From Chara braunii (taxonomy: Eukaryota; Streptophyta; Charophyceae; Charales; Characeae): DNA of 36,469 bases. Below, in pieces: positions 10,106-20,799 of the stretch (within the stretch, counting starts at the first letter, position 1; every line of letters begins with the position of its first letter). The notes below the pieces were generated by a model that searched no databases, was not told the DNA's origin, and was given only the letters and a program-made list of their open reading frames with translations. The DNA lies in contig BFEA01000416.1 of the NCBI GenBank assembly GCA_003427395.1, positions 1,148,577-1,185,045 of the forward strand, written 5' to 3'. The position numbers were made by a program, and so were the translations under genes.

Positions 10106-10572
10106 GTTCCTGACAAGCGGGATCAGTTGGAAGGGTGGAGTGAATTGGGAGCTACCATCGTCGAGTGATCCGGCCATAGAGGCTTTGTTACGAAACTGGA
10201 CGCCCTTGACCAAAGGGGTCTTTCTCTTACGTAATTGAGTACTACACGGCTATAGTGAACGTGGAATTGAAGGAGAAGGTCTATGTACTGGTGGTTAGGT
10301 TCGAAGAGACCGGTAAATACGATATAGGAGTCTACAACCGAAAGGGAAGGAGGCTGACATGAGCTCTCTGGGGTTGTCGGAACTGGGCTGAAACAATAGC
10401 GTATGCTTACAAGAAAAAACTGGAGAAAGAAGGAAGAAGAGTTAACCTGTGTGTAAGGCCTAGAGAATATGATGAGATGCTTGGTCCGCCAGTCCCTGAT
10501 AGCTATCTTGACGGGAGCAACTGGGAGCCATTGATAAGCATGACACTTAGAGCGAGATGCTGGGGGAGGTAA
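10099..10572 (+). pseudogene. First readable copy of a repeated pre-gag module (broken)
   Basis: The frame starts ATG ACT GAG at 10099 and hits a frameshift/stop near 10236. The next segment reads EYYTAIVNVELKEKVYVLVV, then RFEETGKYDIGVYNRKGRR, a TGA, then WAETIAYAYKKKLEKEGRRV. The module pattern is [VL]YV-x3-RF-x5-YDI-x2-Y-x3-R followed by a helix with W-x-x-A and LKxEG-like residues. The same pattern recurs at 10573-10896 and 23915-24310. I do not recognise it as a named domain. It ends with PPVPDSYLDG...RARCWGR just before the next module. Confidence 0.5.
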
Positions 10573-10896
10573 ATGATGAGTGAAAAGAGAAGGATCTCGA
10601 ACGAGGAGTTGGAAGCGAGGAGGGAAAAGTTCCTCTCAGGGAACAGGCCAACAAGGGAGAGGATAGATACTGTGTGTACGGCACTTAGTTGCTTAAGGAG
10701 GACAAAACCGATTCCGTACGAAGTTGAGACGTACGATACGGTAGATAGCAGTTGGGAACAAATACGTCTTTATGTGATGAGTGCCCGTTTCCTCGGGACT
10801 AAGGTGTACGATATACGGATCTACTTGCCAGTAGAAAGGGAAGTCGACCTCGTTTACGGCAGGTGTTGGGAAAGCCAGAGAAGTGGTGGAAGATGA
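10573..10896 (+). CDS. Second copy of the repeated pre-gag module (107 aa)
   Basis: An open frame from ATG at 10573 (a second Met follows immediately) to TGA. It contains NRPTRERIDTV near residues 24-34, PIPYEVETYDTVDSSWEQI near 46-64 and IRLYVMSARFLGTKVYDIRI near 64-83. It aligns by eye with 23915-24310 (GPTREEINDV, VLPYELVAYDYV, RAYVLKYHF...YGVRNYIP). Similarity in a separate, diverged copy suggests that this was a genuine protein domain under selection. No enzyme motif is visible. The fold is probably strand-rich. Confidence 0.55.
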   Translation: MMSEKRRISNEELEARREKFLSGNRPTRERIDTVCTALSCLRRTKPIPYEVETYDTVDSSWEQIRLYVMSARFLGTKVYDIRIYLPVEREVDLVYGRCWESQRSGGR

Positions 10897-11375
10897 GAGG
10901 AATATGTTACTCTCGATAGGCAAGGTCGTCGTCTGGAGCACGAAGATAACGACCTTTGAGCGGCTGCGAAGACCCCCGGTTCCTTACGAAGCATTGACAG
11001 ATGGGAGAAGGGAAGTAATGGTGGAGTTTGCACTATGCCTCTGGGCCCCGATGGCCAAAGGAGGAGGTTGTAGATCGGGAAGTGGGGACATAGTGTGAGA
11101 AGGGCCGAGGCAAGACTTTGATAGAGGGACGTTCGACGATCTACTCCGACAGAACATGAACTCATGAAGATCTGTGTGTTATGGGAACTTCGATTTGTAG
11201 GAGGATAAGGTGTCATAGGACTGGGAGGATTGAGATCAGGAGAGGGGCCGCCTGCCTGGAAGAGCGAGAGGGCGAGATGTATCTCGACACGGGCATGATC
11301 GAAGTAGAGGGTGAACATGAGATAAGAGACACCAGAGGAAGGTTGATGGGAGTCTTGAAGGTAACGAAGAATTAG
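10883..11375 (+). pseudogene. Further pre-gag module remnants
   Basis: Two short frames (10883-11098 and 11181-11375) follow in different phases. The first contains RRPPVPYEALTDGRREVMVE, which echoes PPVPDSYLDG and IPYEVETYD of the preceding modules. The second contains CLEEREGEMYLDTGMIEVEG followed by HEIRDTRGR, resembling the Y...R core of the module in degenerate form. Stops and shifts separate them, so I treat them as decayed tandem copies. Function unknown. Confidence 0.4.
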
Positions 11376-11402
11376 GACAGTGGAGATGGGAAGAATCAAT
11401 GG

Positions 11403-11938
11403 GTGGGAGCACTCCTAAGACTGAGGGTAGAACTGAGAGCGATGCCGAGAGCACTGACTGAAGAAGAGGAAGTGAATAGGGTGTCCTTCGCTGGAAGGGT
11501 GACGGTCATTCGAATTAGGTCAGCTAGGCCGCTAGACGAACGGGGCTGTCGACGTCTGGCCGACGAAGCAATTGAGCGAGAACGATCCAGACTCCCTACA
11601 CTAGTAGAAGCAGAGAGGAGGATAACTTATGATGTAATGGTCTGGTCGCAGGGATGGCTGAAGTACGAGATAGAGAAGGAAGAGACAATCCAAGAGGCAC
11701 GATCCCGCGCGTGAGAGGGAGCGACGAAAAGGTTAACTCACTCATTGAGATTTACTTAGATCCGATAAACGATATAATAGTGGAGTTAGTGGATAGCTAC
11801 AAGGAATGGAATGGTTTTACGAACAAACAAGAACTCATCGCGCTTGAAGAGAGGGTGGAGAAGTTAGCCCGGGTCTACAAAGAAGAGAGGGAAAAAAAAA
11901 AAAAAACTAGAGATAAGAGTTTCTTGCAAGAAGAATAA
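11403..11938 (+). pseudogene. Last pre-gag coding segment before the palindrome array
   Basis: Two overlapping frames (11403-11714 and 11654-11938) read through a frameshift near 11700. The C-terminal part is charged and probably coiled (KQELIALEERVEKLARVYKE), followed by a lysine run encoded by a 16-base A run (11890-11905). The protein-like sequence stops at TAA about 250 bp before the palindromic array. It may be the upstream half of the sequence that resumes near 12920. Function unknown. Confidence 0.45.
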
Positions 11939-12183
11939 GAGAGATCTGTAGGGAAACCGAAGAAAGGAGGGATGGTTAGTACCGGAGGTGCACAAGTGGT
12001 TAACAACCTTCTAAAATTTCACAATGAAAGATCCTGAAGTCTGTTAGGAGAGGTCTAAAATCAATGGAATGACCTGAAGGCATTTTATGCCATTTCAGGA
12101 GTTACAAGTGGTTTGAGAGTCAAATTTTATGTTTTTTTTCTTCTTTTTTTTTGCCTGTTTTTTTTTTTATTCAACGTTGTTGT

Positions 12184-12890
12184 GGTCCACTTCAAGTCAT
12201 TTCAGGAGTTTCAGGTGGGGAGGCCTGAAACCCTTTGAAAAGACCTGAAGTGGTAGAAACTTCAGAAAACGTTTTCAGGTCCCCCAATCCAAATGGTTGG
12301 ATCCAAATGGTTGGATTGATGCATCTCAAACCGCTTTCAGATTTTCAAAAACTTCATATGATTCCAGAAGTTTCAGATGGGGAGACCTGAAACCTCTGAC
12401 ATGATCTGAAGGGGCTGAAGCTTCTGAAAGTGGTTTGAGGTCCCCCCATCCAAATGGTTGGATTGAGGTATCTGAAACCGCTTTCAGATTTTCAGCCACT
12501 TCAGATTTTTTCAGGAGTTTCAAATAGAGAGATCTGAAACCTCTGAAATAATCTGAAGTGGCTGAAACTTTTTAAAGAGGTTTCAGGTCCCCCCATCCAA
12601 ATGGTTGGATGGGGACATCCGAAACCGCTTTCAGATTTTCAGCCACTTCATATCATTTCAGGACTTTCAGGTGGGAAGAGCTGAAACCTCTGAAATGATA
12701 TGAAGTGGCTGAAGCTTCTGAAAACGGTTTCAGGTCCCCCCATCCAAATGCTTGCATGGGGGGACCTGAAACCACTTTCAAAAGCTTCAGCCACTTCAAG
12801 TCATTACAGGAGTTTCAAGTGAGAATCTAAAACCTTTGAAATGACCTGAAGTGGCTGAAGCTTTTTAAAGCAGTTTCATGTTTTCCCATC
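12184..12890. repeat. Array of 147-bp palindromic units
   Basis: Each unit is a long foldback whose arms contain TTTCAGCCACTTCATATCAT and its complement around a short centre. Units are joined by a second small palindrome, CCCCATCCAA, loop ATGG, TTGGATGGGG. The marker CCGCTTTCAG begins at 12331, 12478 and 12625, and its variant at 12772: three successive spacings of exactly 147 bp. An earlier copy occupies about 12184-12290. The best-preserved hairpin is 12621-12733, with arms of about 50 bp. The array lies between pre-gag coding segments, so it either inserted there or expanded in place. Confidence 0.9.
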
Positions 12891-12919
12891 CAAGTACCTC
12901 ACACTCGTCTGAAGCAGCT

Positions 12920-13480
12920 GAAAATAACCCGAAAATAGAAACATTTGTTATCTTTCTCTCCAGAGGTGTGGCCGGGAAGTATCAGCTTGTAGGAGGAGCA
13001 AAGATCGAAGGGTCTTTGGTCCGTGGTAGAGTGAAAGTGATACATAACGAAAAGTTGAGCCTGGAGGAGGAAGCGCAGTCGACTAGAAGAGCGATTAAGG
13101 AAGCTAGGATATGTGCTATCTGGAAAGCGGCTGACGAGCGTAGATTGACCAAGAGTTGAAATTTGCACGACGTCATTTGAAGGAGAGGAGTTTTACAAGG
13201 AATAGAGCGAGACCATAGCAGAAGCAAAGATAAGACTAAGAGAGGACGTTCGCGGACCTTAAGAGCTTTCTAACGACGTAATTGACGGAGTTTCCCTGAG
13301 GACTTTAGAAACTAACTCGAGTTACTTGAACGTTGTGTTAACCTCTGCCTTAGTAGTCAGGGCTGATGGGGAGGACGCCGACTTCGAAGCATTACAAGAA
13401 TTACTAGCAGGCTCTATTGAGAGGATCCTAGTTGCTTTAAGCAGAATGTCCGAGAATTAGGCAGAGATTCCGTGATTTAG
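12920..13480 (+). pseudogene. Coding remnant between palindrome array and gag
   Basis: One frame reads AGKYQLVGGAKIEGSLVRGR and continues to 13159. After a frameshift another reads SETIAEAKIRLREDVRGP, a stop, then a segment with SSYLNVVLTSALVVRADGED and LLAGSIERILVALSRMSEN, ending near 13460. Several stops interrupt it. The residue mix is like the pre-gag ORFs, so it is probably the end of the same precursor, separated from 11403-11938 by the palindromes. A pyrimidine-rich CTTTCTCTCCAG at 12952-12963 looks like a splice acceptor but may be chance. Confidence 0.4.
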
Positions 13481-13489
13481 TTAGGAAAG

Positions 13490-14419
13490 ATGAACGCTGA
13501 AGGAGCCTATCTGACCTCGATAGGGGGCGAAGTGAAAACACATGAGTCAAGAACGAGTAGCCCAGATAGAAAGATGGGCATCGACGTTGGGAACGATGCA
13601 AAAAAATTAAGGAGGGCTCTCAGAGAGTTAGATACTCATGCCAGAGAACTCGAGGGGCGGACCTCCAAGATCGAGGGTTGGAGGAAAGAGGTTTTAAACA
13701 GGACTAGGGTCGCAAGGTTTATGGATCCCGGAAGAAGGGAACCATATAGGGAGACCTCGAGCGAGCCTTATAGAAGGAGCCCTTACTCTATGGCATATGC
13801 GCCGGACTCCTATGTGCCTCATTTCCTAGGAGCTCCGGCATACCAATTATCGGCGTTGTCCGGAATCCAAACGACCTTCACAGGGAAAAACGTTTCAAAG
13901 TTCGTAGATGACTGAGAGGTACAGGGAATGAGGGCGGAGTAGAGCGATCAGGAAATGATTGTAAACTTCCTTCACCATACGGCCCCCAAGATAGACCGCG
14001 AAGTGAGGAATATCATCCCGGACAACTGGCGTTGGCTGACATTTAGAGAGAGGGTTAACAAAATCTTCGCTTGTGATGAGACCTCTTATTCGATAGAAGA
14101 TCAGAAAGAAATGAAAAAACAGGAAGACGAGAGTTTAGTGGCGTTCGCAAGAAGATACGAGAAGGCTTCGAATCCTTTGGTAGAAGGAGGATTTCTTGGA
14201 GAGATAGAAAGGTGCGGGATATTCCTAGGGTTTTTATCGCGAGAAAAATGTGAGAAGATTATGCGGGACCTTCCCTCTAAGGTGGCGTTTGTCCAAGTCA
14301 AAGTCTTAGCTCATGACACGGAAGGGCAAAGTGCGAAGGCACACCTCGCAAAGGTCCTCGATAACTTAGGGAATAAAGTAACTACAGGAAAAGGGGAGGA
14401 GATCCCAATACGAAGATAG
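13490..14419 (+). pseudogene. gag: Gag capsid region, retrotransposon type
   Basis: Gag forms the particle that packages element RNA. The frame from ATG at 13490 carries a coiled-coil-like stretch (RRALRELDTHARELEGRTSK), then FTGKNVSKFVDD. After TGA (13913) and TAG (13940), both in the positions of conserved tryptophans, the same frame continues DQEMIVNFLHHTAPKIDREV to 14419. The F-x-G-x-N-v-x-x-F and 'DESLVAFARRY' motifs are typical of the Ty3/gypsy Retrotrans_gag domain. Two nonsense codons prevent full-length translation. Both are one G-to-A step from TGG. Confidence 0.8.
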
Positions 14420-15457
14420 GAGACCCAAAGTTGAGGGAAGGGATACCAATCCCAGCTCGTCTAGGAGAGGGGAGTTAGTCAAAAGTGACAGCCAGTGGAG
14501 GAAGGAAGTAGGGGCGACTAGAAAAGGAACGATGGAGAATGAGGGACCTCCAAGTGGTCGAATACTAAGGATAACAGGTGGAAGCCAAAGGATGAGATAA
14601 AGACTAAGCAGCCAGAAAAACGAGAAGAGGAGATGGCGAAACAAATAGAAGTCCTAAAGGCGGCAGTGGAGAGATTGCAAAGTAGTAGCCAGAGGAATGA
14701 GGAGCCCTCTGTTCGGGCTGCTCGGGAGAAGGGGGACCCTAGTCCGAAGCGAACCTGGAATGATAAAGCTTGTATCTACTGCGGAGACGAAGACCACTGG
14801 AAAAAAGATTGCCAGGCGATGTTGGACGCGCTAAAGGAGGGTATCATTAAATTGGATGATCGGAAGTATGTGATATGGGCTGATGAAGGGAAACATGTGC
14901 CTTTCTTACCCTCGATGAAAATTAATGTGGATATCCGAAGAAGGAGAATGAATGAGGCAAAGGGGAAGCAAGCCCAAGAGCAATCGACAGTGAAGGTGTC
15001 CCGAGTAACATTCCAGGATGTCTTCAACGAACCACCGAAAAGCCCGGGGATGAGAATTTCATCCATTAAGTTTAAAGAGACAGTGAATGATGGTGAGGTC
15101 TACGTATGTACGCAAGGCGTCGGCGAATCAAGCAGGGGGAAGAAGGAGGATCAGGATCAACCAATGACGGATGAGCAAGTGGAGTCGCCAAAGTCACCTT
15201 AATCTCCTAGAAAAAGAGGGGTCAAGAAATTTCAGTTGAAAAACTTGCTGGACGAAGTCGATTTAAGGGAGCCATTGAGGAGGGTCATGGATATGCCTAT
15301 TCCTATCACTCTCAAGGAATTCATAGTCGGCTGTGGCCCGACGAGGGATGAATTAATAGGAATGATGAAGAAAGCTAAAGTACCACTGACAGAAATAGTA
15401 ACTTCTGGAGAACAGAAGGGGGAGGTGAAAACCTCAGTCCCAGCAGCAGAAAAATGA
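14420..15457 (+). pseudogene. Gag C-terminus with CCHC zinc knuckle and linker
   Basis: The nucleocapsid part binds RNA. A knuckle C-x2-C-x4-H-x4-C (CIYCGDEDHWKKDC) is encoded at 14771-14812 and all four ligands are intact. A charged linker follows. The frame from about 14633 runs to TAA (15200) and, in the same phase, on to TGA (15455), then into protease. This is a Gag-Pro fusion in one frame, broken by two stops that single transitions could have made from CAA and CGA. 14420-14632 is frameshifted, lysine/glutamate-rich and less readable. Confidence 0.75.
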
Positions 15458-16147
15458 GAGGGCTTACGGGTGGAAATTAATGGAGGCGGTGACAATTACT
15501 TTTACGTCCTTGGTAGTGGGAAGTTGAACGCTACTGTGAATGGAATAAGGATGGAAGCCATAGTCGACAAGGGATCCGAGTCTATCGTCTGTGAAGATAA
15601 GGTGGCACAAAAGTTTGGTTTGGAAATAGACAGGAGTGTAGCTATGACCATGATGTTCGCTAACAAGCTAAAGCAATCGGCGTTAGGGGTGTGTCATAAA
15701 GCTAAGGTTGTGGTCGCTGGAGTCGAGGCCACCGTGCCAGTCTTTACAGTTGAGCATTGCTCATCTGAAGTAATCCTTGGGAGGACATGGCTAATGCGGG
15801 TCAACGCCACCACAAAAAACAAGCGAGATGAGAGTCAGACAGTGGCCATAGACGGACTCGAAGGTAGTAGGGTTACTTTGAAGACCGTGAACGAATTTGA
15901 CAAACGTCACAAGGTTTCCTTACAGAATAAAGGACAGTTAATGACGAGAAGCTGCCAAATGATTCCCGAGGAGCTCCATAAAGTGAAAGGAAGAAAAATT
16001 GAAGTTGAGGATCTGGAGAACAAGTACGTCGTAAACGGGACAGCTTACGCAAAAAAAGTTGACGACGATGAGTTTGGAGGATGCATAAACCTGTCTTTTT
16101 TGGAGAAATTCCCCCACACGGCGGGGGGAAGAGATACAAAACAGTAG
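15458..16147 (+). pseudogene. Retroviral-type aspartic protease with altered active site
   Basis: Protease would cut the Gag-Pol precursor. The conserved frame gives LNATVNGIRMEAIVDKGSES, then VAGVEATVPVFTVEHCSSEV and ILGRTWLMRV (the ILG flap-base motif). The catalytic triplet, normally D-S/T-G, reads D-K-G at 15566-15574. One middle-residue change should weaken or abolish catalysis. The frame is continuous with the zinc-knuckle frame upstream and ends at 16147, where a frameshift leads to YKTVAQKVKPVAILRDRTGE (16130-16276), the usual linker before RT. Confidence 0.8.
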
Positions 16148-16283
16148 CCCAAAAAGTCAAGCCAGTCGCGATCCTCCGTGATAGGACCGGGGAGATAGGG
16201 ATCACTGAGGAAGAAATCACTCAGATGATCAGAGAACGAAAAGCACTGAAGGGCAGAGAATTACTGAAGGTAGGTTAAAAGGT

Positions 16284-17040
16284 ATGGATATAGGGGATGG
16301 GAATATAACCAACGAGAAGAGGGAGCTGATAATAGAGACATTAAGGACATGCGATAAGGCGGTAGCCTTTAGCGACGCTGAGAGAGGGCGGATAGATCCG
16401 CGATACGCTAAGCCAGCGAGAATCTATACGGTTCTGCATGTTCCTTGGAATGACGCAGGATGAAAGTAGAAGGAAAATGAGATGATAGTAGACTTCCTGA
16501 AGGAGAAGATAAGGACGTTTGTAGCAGAACCATGTGAGAGCGCTTATGCTAACAAGTGGTTCTTCATACGAAAATCAAACGGGAAGCTGCAATGGATAGA
16601 AGACTTACAGAAAACGAATAAGGTCACAGTTAGGGACGTTGGGTCCATTCCAAACGCGGATCTCCTATCTGAAGGGTCAGCGACCTTTTCTCGGGCTATG
16701 AAGAGATTTCGCTTGACTACCGAGACCGGCATCTAACTGCGATGCATATGCCGTTAGGACTAATCCAAATGATGGTGGTGCCGATGAGATGGACTAATGG
16801 TGTCACTGTCTTTCAAAGGGCGATGGTGGCCATTTTGGGGGAACTTATACCAAATCTGGTATAGGTCTTTCTGAACTACTTCCCGATCAAAGGGCCGTAC
16901 GAGAGAGACGAGACAGAGGTGAGGCCTAGAGTGAGGAAGTTTGTCGCGACCCATACCGAGGATATTAAGAAGGTGCTGGTGAAGCTAGAAGACGCGAACC
17001 TCACAGTGAGCGGAACGAAAAATAGGTAGGCAGTCTCTTC
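16284..17040 (+). pseudogene. Reverse transcriptase with destroyed catalytic motif
   Basis: The readable order is ERGRIDPRYAKPARIYTV, PWNDAG, two stops (TGA 16461, TAG 16467; both fit TGG), AYANKWFFIRKSNGKLQWIE, NKVTVRDVGSIPNADLLSEG, a one-base shift near 16695, GYEEISLDYRDRHLTAMHMP, WTNGVTVFQRAMVAIL, TAG (16862), then VFLNYFPIKG at 16865-16894. In the family the last motif is F-I-D-D-x-P-I-K-G. Here both aspartates are replaced (AAC, TAC at 16874-16879), so no polymerase activity is expected. TAG at 17027 fits a lost TGG. The type is gypsy RT. Confidence 0.9.
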
Positions 17041-17047
17041 TATAAAG

Positions 17048-17643
17048 ATATTGGGTTATATTTGTGATAAGGACGGCAGACGGCCAGACCCCGCAAAGTT
17101 AGAAAAACTTATGAATTGGCCCACTCCGCTACGACATATTATTGACATACACCAGTTCCTAGGGGTGGTCAGGTTCTGGAATAATTTCATAAAGGGATAT
17201 GCCGGAAAGGTCGAACCATTAAGAAGACTCTTGCGCAAAGGAGTAAAGTGGAGATGGACGAGTGAGCAGGAAGATACAGTGAGAGCACTAAAGGGCGAGT
17301 TTAAAGAAGGGGGCAAGTCCTTGGAGTCCCTTACTTTGAGGACGAGGAGGAGCGGCCGTTTATAGTATGTACGGATGTGGGACCTGCCTCCGTTGGGGGG
17401 GTCTTGGCTCAGAAGGACCAAGAGGGGAATGAGAGGCCTCTCAGATTCGAGAGTAAGACCCTAAACACCACTGAGAGGAACTACTCCCACTTTAAGAAAG
17501 AAGTCTTCGGGGTGCTACACTATTTGAATGTCTTTCGACATTATATTTACGGACGAAGGTTCGTACTGCGAGTCGACCCAACGGCGGTCGCGGCCGTCTT
17601 GCAGAAAGACTTCTCGTTGACGGACCCTACAATTACTAGATAG
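17048..17643 (+). pseudogene. RT connection and RNase H domain
   Basis: The first part reads KILGYICDKDGRRPDPAKLE, then HIIDIHQFLGVVRFWNNFIK and the RT/RNase H junction. After a shift near 17340 the RNase H begins VCTDVGPASVGGVLAQKD (catalytic-type D at 17374), then RPLRFESKTLNTTERNYSHF (E of ERNY), EVFGVLHYLNVFRHYIYGRR and FVLRVDPTAVAAVL. These match the RNase HI-like domain of gypsy elements. The frame stops at TAG 17641, where relatives have tryptophan. It would degrade RNA in RNA-DNA hybrids. Whether it retains activity cannot be judged. Confidence 0.88.
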
Positions 17644-19466
17644 CTCATGCATATAAGAATGTTTGACTATGTAGTGGAGCGAATATTGGGGGCTAAGAAT
17701 TCAGTTGTGGATGACTTATTGTGAATTCCACTAGAAGATGGGAACCTGAGGTCGCCTGGTGGGGTTGACAAGTTTTTACAGATGGAGATAGATTCGCTGA
17801 AAATGAAGCCTAGTGCCAGCGAAGCTTCTCTGTTCCTCGAGAACCTTTACACAGGTAAATACCACCGAATAGGGCGATATCTCATAGGTGAAGGTGAGTT
17901 GGATGACAAGCTTAGGAAAAAGGCTCAAAAGTATTGCCTCAGGGCAGGTTACCTCTTTAAGAGACCGCCTAAAAACGGAATGTCGATGAGAGTGGTCTGT
18001 GATGAGCGTGAGCAACAAGAGATAATAGCGGAACTCCACGACGATATCGTCGGAGGACACCGAGGAGTTAAAGTAACCTTTGAGAAGATCAGAAACCTCT
18101 ATTGGTGGGATGACCCATATAGAGACGTGGAATCATACTGCCTGACGTGCAAAGAATGCCAGAAGAAAGTCGTAGTCAAGTATGAGGAGCCCTTGTTCCC
18201 TTCGTATCCAACGACAGTAGGGCAGAAAGTTCACATAGACTTAGTAAAGATGCCCAAGGGAGACGGAGAAATGAACTACATCATGGATATGAGGGACGAC
18301 CTGGCTGGATTCGTGGAAGCATGACCGCTATGTCAAAAGACCGACAAAGCAGTCAGTGAATATCTGACGGAGTATATCTCTCGGTACGGCTGTGTTGGGA
18401 AGATTGTCATGGATAGAGGAGCGGAGTTTATGGCCAAGGAGGTTCAGGATTTGCTCCAGAGAGTGGCTATACGAGTATCGCTATCCACGTCATATCATCC
18501 TCAAACTAACGCTCCTGTAGAAAGGGGGCACCGGTCTTTAGTGAATGCACTTGCCAAGTGGTATGAGGGGAAGGAGAAGAAGTGGCCGAAGTATCTGAGA
18601 TTCGCCGTCTGGCAGATAATGTTACGGTTCGGTCAACTACCGGATACCCGCCTTACACCTTATGGTTCAAAAGGCATTGTCCCTTACCCATAGAATTTCA
18701 TGTCGATGCTTGGACAACGATTGATTGGGAAGAGTTCTCGACCAGGGAGCAGTTGTTGGCCGCCAGGATTAAACAAATAGCTGAGACCCTTTAGGATAGC
18801 ACCCTGGACGCTATAGAAAAGTTAAAGATCCAGAGGGGAAAGGAGAAGGAAAGGTGGGATAAAAACCTTTGGGTCAGGCAAGAAAAAATACCTACGGAAA
18901 GCCTAGTCGTACTCTACGATTCCTCATTGGAGAGAACGTGGATAGGAAAGCTAGCGAACAAATGGATGGGGCCATACCGTGTGGTTAAGAGGCTAGAGGG
19001 CGGAGCCTACTTGATAGGGGAATTAGACGGGACAAGATGGAAAGAACCAGTGTCTGGAGACCGCTTAAAAGTATTTAGAGATCGGAAGGAACCTACCCTG
19101 CATTCGGAGAAGGGTAAGGGAAAGGAGGAGGTCGACGAGCGGCTCGAGAAGCGCTTGGAAAAACCTATGGAAGAACCCACACGAAAGACCACCTATGAAA
19201 TAGGAGAATTCTCTAAGAGATCCTCAAAAACGAGACGAGAGAAAGTCTTAGGGATCCAAAGTAGCCAACAGAAAAACACGAGGGAAAAGAGGTGCGAGGT
19301 CGTAGAGTCGACTACGTTAAGAAGGGAGAAGAAGCGTAAGAGTAGGGAAACCATTAAGGGCGCACTAGTAATAGATCAGGGGGGAAACAAGCACCACTGC
19401 GAGAAGAGATGGCGGAAAACCGCAAAACGGTTGGGGGTTAAAAGGAGAATGATTAAGAAAAAGTGA
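17644..19466 (+). pseudogene. Integrase with intact D,D(35)E and GPY-type C-terminus
   Basis: The order is an RNase H-integrase tether ending in TGA (17722), an H-H-C-C zinc domain (LHDDIVGGHRG... YCLTCKECQKK, about 18035-18170), then the catalytic core: D in VHIDLVKMP (18238), D in IVMDRGAEF (18412) and E in APVERGHRS (18520), giving 35 residues between the last two. Breaks are TGA 18322 (fits CGA), a frameshift near 18605 before ADNVTVRSTTGYPPYTLWF, and TAG 18792 (fits CAG). The C-terminus has KLANKWMGPYRVVKRLEGGA and PVSGDRLKVFRDR (18947-19090), then a lysine/arginine-rich tail to 19466. The core triad survives but the protein is split. Confidence 0.88.
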
Positions 19467-19603
19467 AGCAAGAGAGAGAAGCGAGAGAGGGGTCAGAGGG
19501 AGACAAATAAAAAGATCTTGGGTTGATGGGTAGAGATTAGGAGTCACCATTTCTCCCCTTATCCCTTAATATACCAAGATGGCTTGTCGGGGACGGCGAT
19601 AAT

Positions 19604-19613
19604 GGGGGGGGGG
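19604..19613 (+). other. Polypurine tract, G-run type
   Basis: A run of ten G directly precedes C then TGTTGTCGGGCGG, the inferred LTR start. In LTR elements a purine run here resists RNase H and primes plus-strand synthesis. The position, 138 bp after the integrase frame stops, and the following TG support it. The true G count may be unreliable in a draft assembly. Confidence 0.7.
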
Positions 19614-20799
19614 CTGTTGTCGGGCGGCTCCAGCCCTACGCCACCCTTTACTTCCTCTACAAGGGCGCGAGACAAGATTTCTATTTGATCATTTCTACCT
19701 GACAGGGACTCAGCGACCATGGAAAAACGCGGCGACGGTTCGACGCCGTGAGTGGCTGGGCCACGACACTCAGTCTGGATGAGGCCTGGACATGGAGGGC
19801 CGATACTTTTATGAAGTGGGCGTCAGCATAAGCCTCCGACGGGCATAACGAGACTACCACAGCGGAGGGGTTTACCGAGGGCCGAGACAAAAGGCGCAAC
19901 CACAAGGGGACATAATTACACTAAAGGTCAGTGAAAAAGCTAAAGGAGGAGAGGCGCCGGGCGTGTGACACAAGGCCTCGAGCGTCTCAAGCAGCGAACG
20001 ACCTCCGAAATTACCACAAGCAACCGAATTTCTGGAACACCATGCGCGGACGAATGGTGGAACCGACCTTAGGGGGGGGCCTTGGCGCCAAGGTAAAAAA
20101 GTCTCCGGCCTAAGGCCGGAAATGGGCCTCATGGCCTAGAATTTTTGGGGCCCTGCTCGATTTTCTCTAAGGGGCGGTACCGCTTGGACGTGGGGACCAC
20201 CTAGGCCCAAATAGGCCCGGGACAGGCTCGGGAATAACCTCGGTACCAGGGCGCTGCAAAGGGCCCAGTTCCCGACAGAAAGGACCCTTTCGCTAAAGAC
20301 TCTTCGAGGGCCCAATCAGGCTCGGACGCAGGTCCGGTACCAGGGCGCTGCAATTTGTAGGCAAGCCCGAAGAGTGGAGGGTCCGAGGAAGGGAGCCCTG
20401 CGAACTTTAAAAGCCAAACAGAGCTCCCGGGAGGGGACTTGGCACTGGCATGAGGTGAAGGACGCACGGGGGCTTCAAGGCGCACTGGTGGAGGGCGCAC
20501 GGAGGGTGCAACGGACTTCTCGCTTGCACGAACGGAAGGACACACTCCTCACGTGGAGGAGTAGCGGGCGCACGACGGAGGAAGCGCACGCACAGGAGAG
20601 GTCAGCGCGCCACTGGAGCACGCACTGGCTGCCACACCTACCCGCAGCGCGAACGGGCGCTTACACGAGGGCCGCACACACAGGTGGGTGCACGCGTGAG
20701 AACACTTCCGCACGATCGGATCAGGCGCCCGCACGCCCGCGCACAGCAGGGATTGGACGCAGAGCCGCGTACACGCGCGTCTACGCTCATCCGCTCGAG

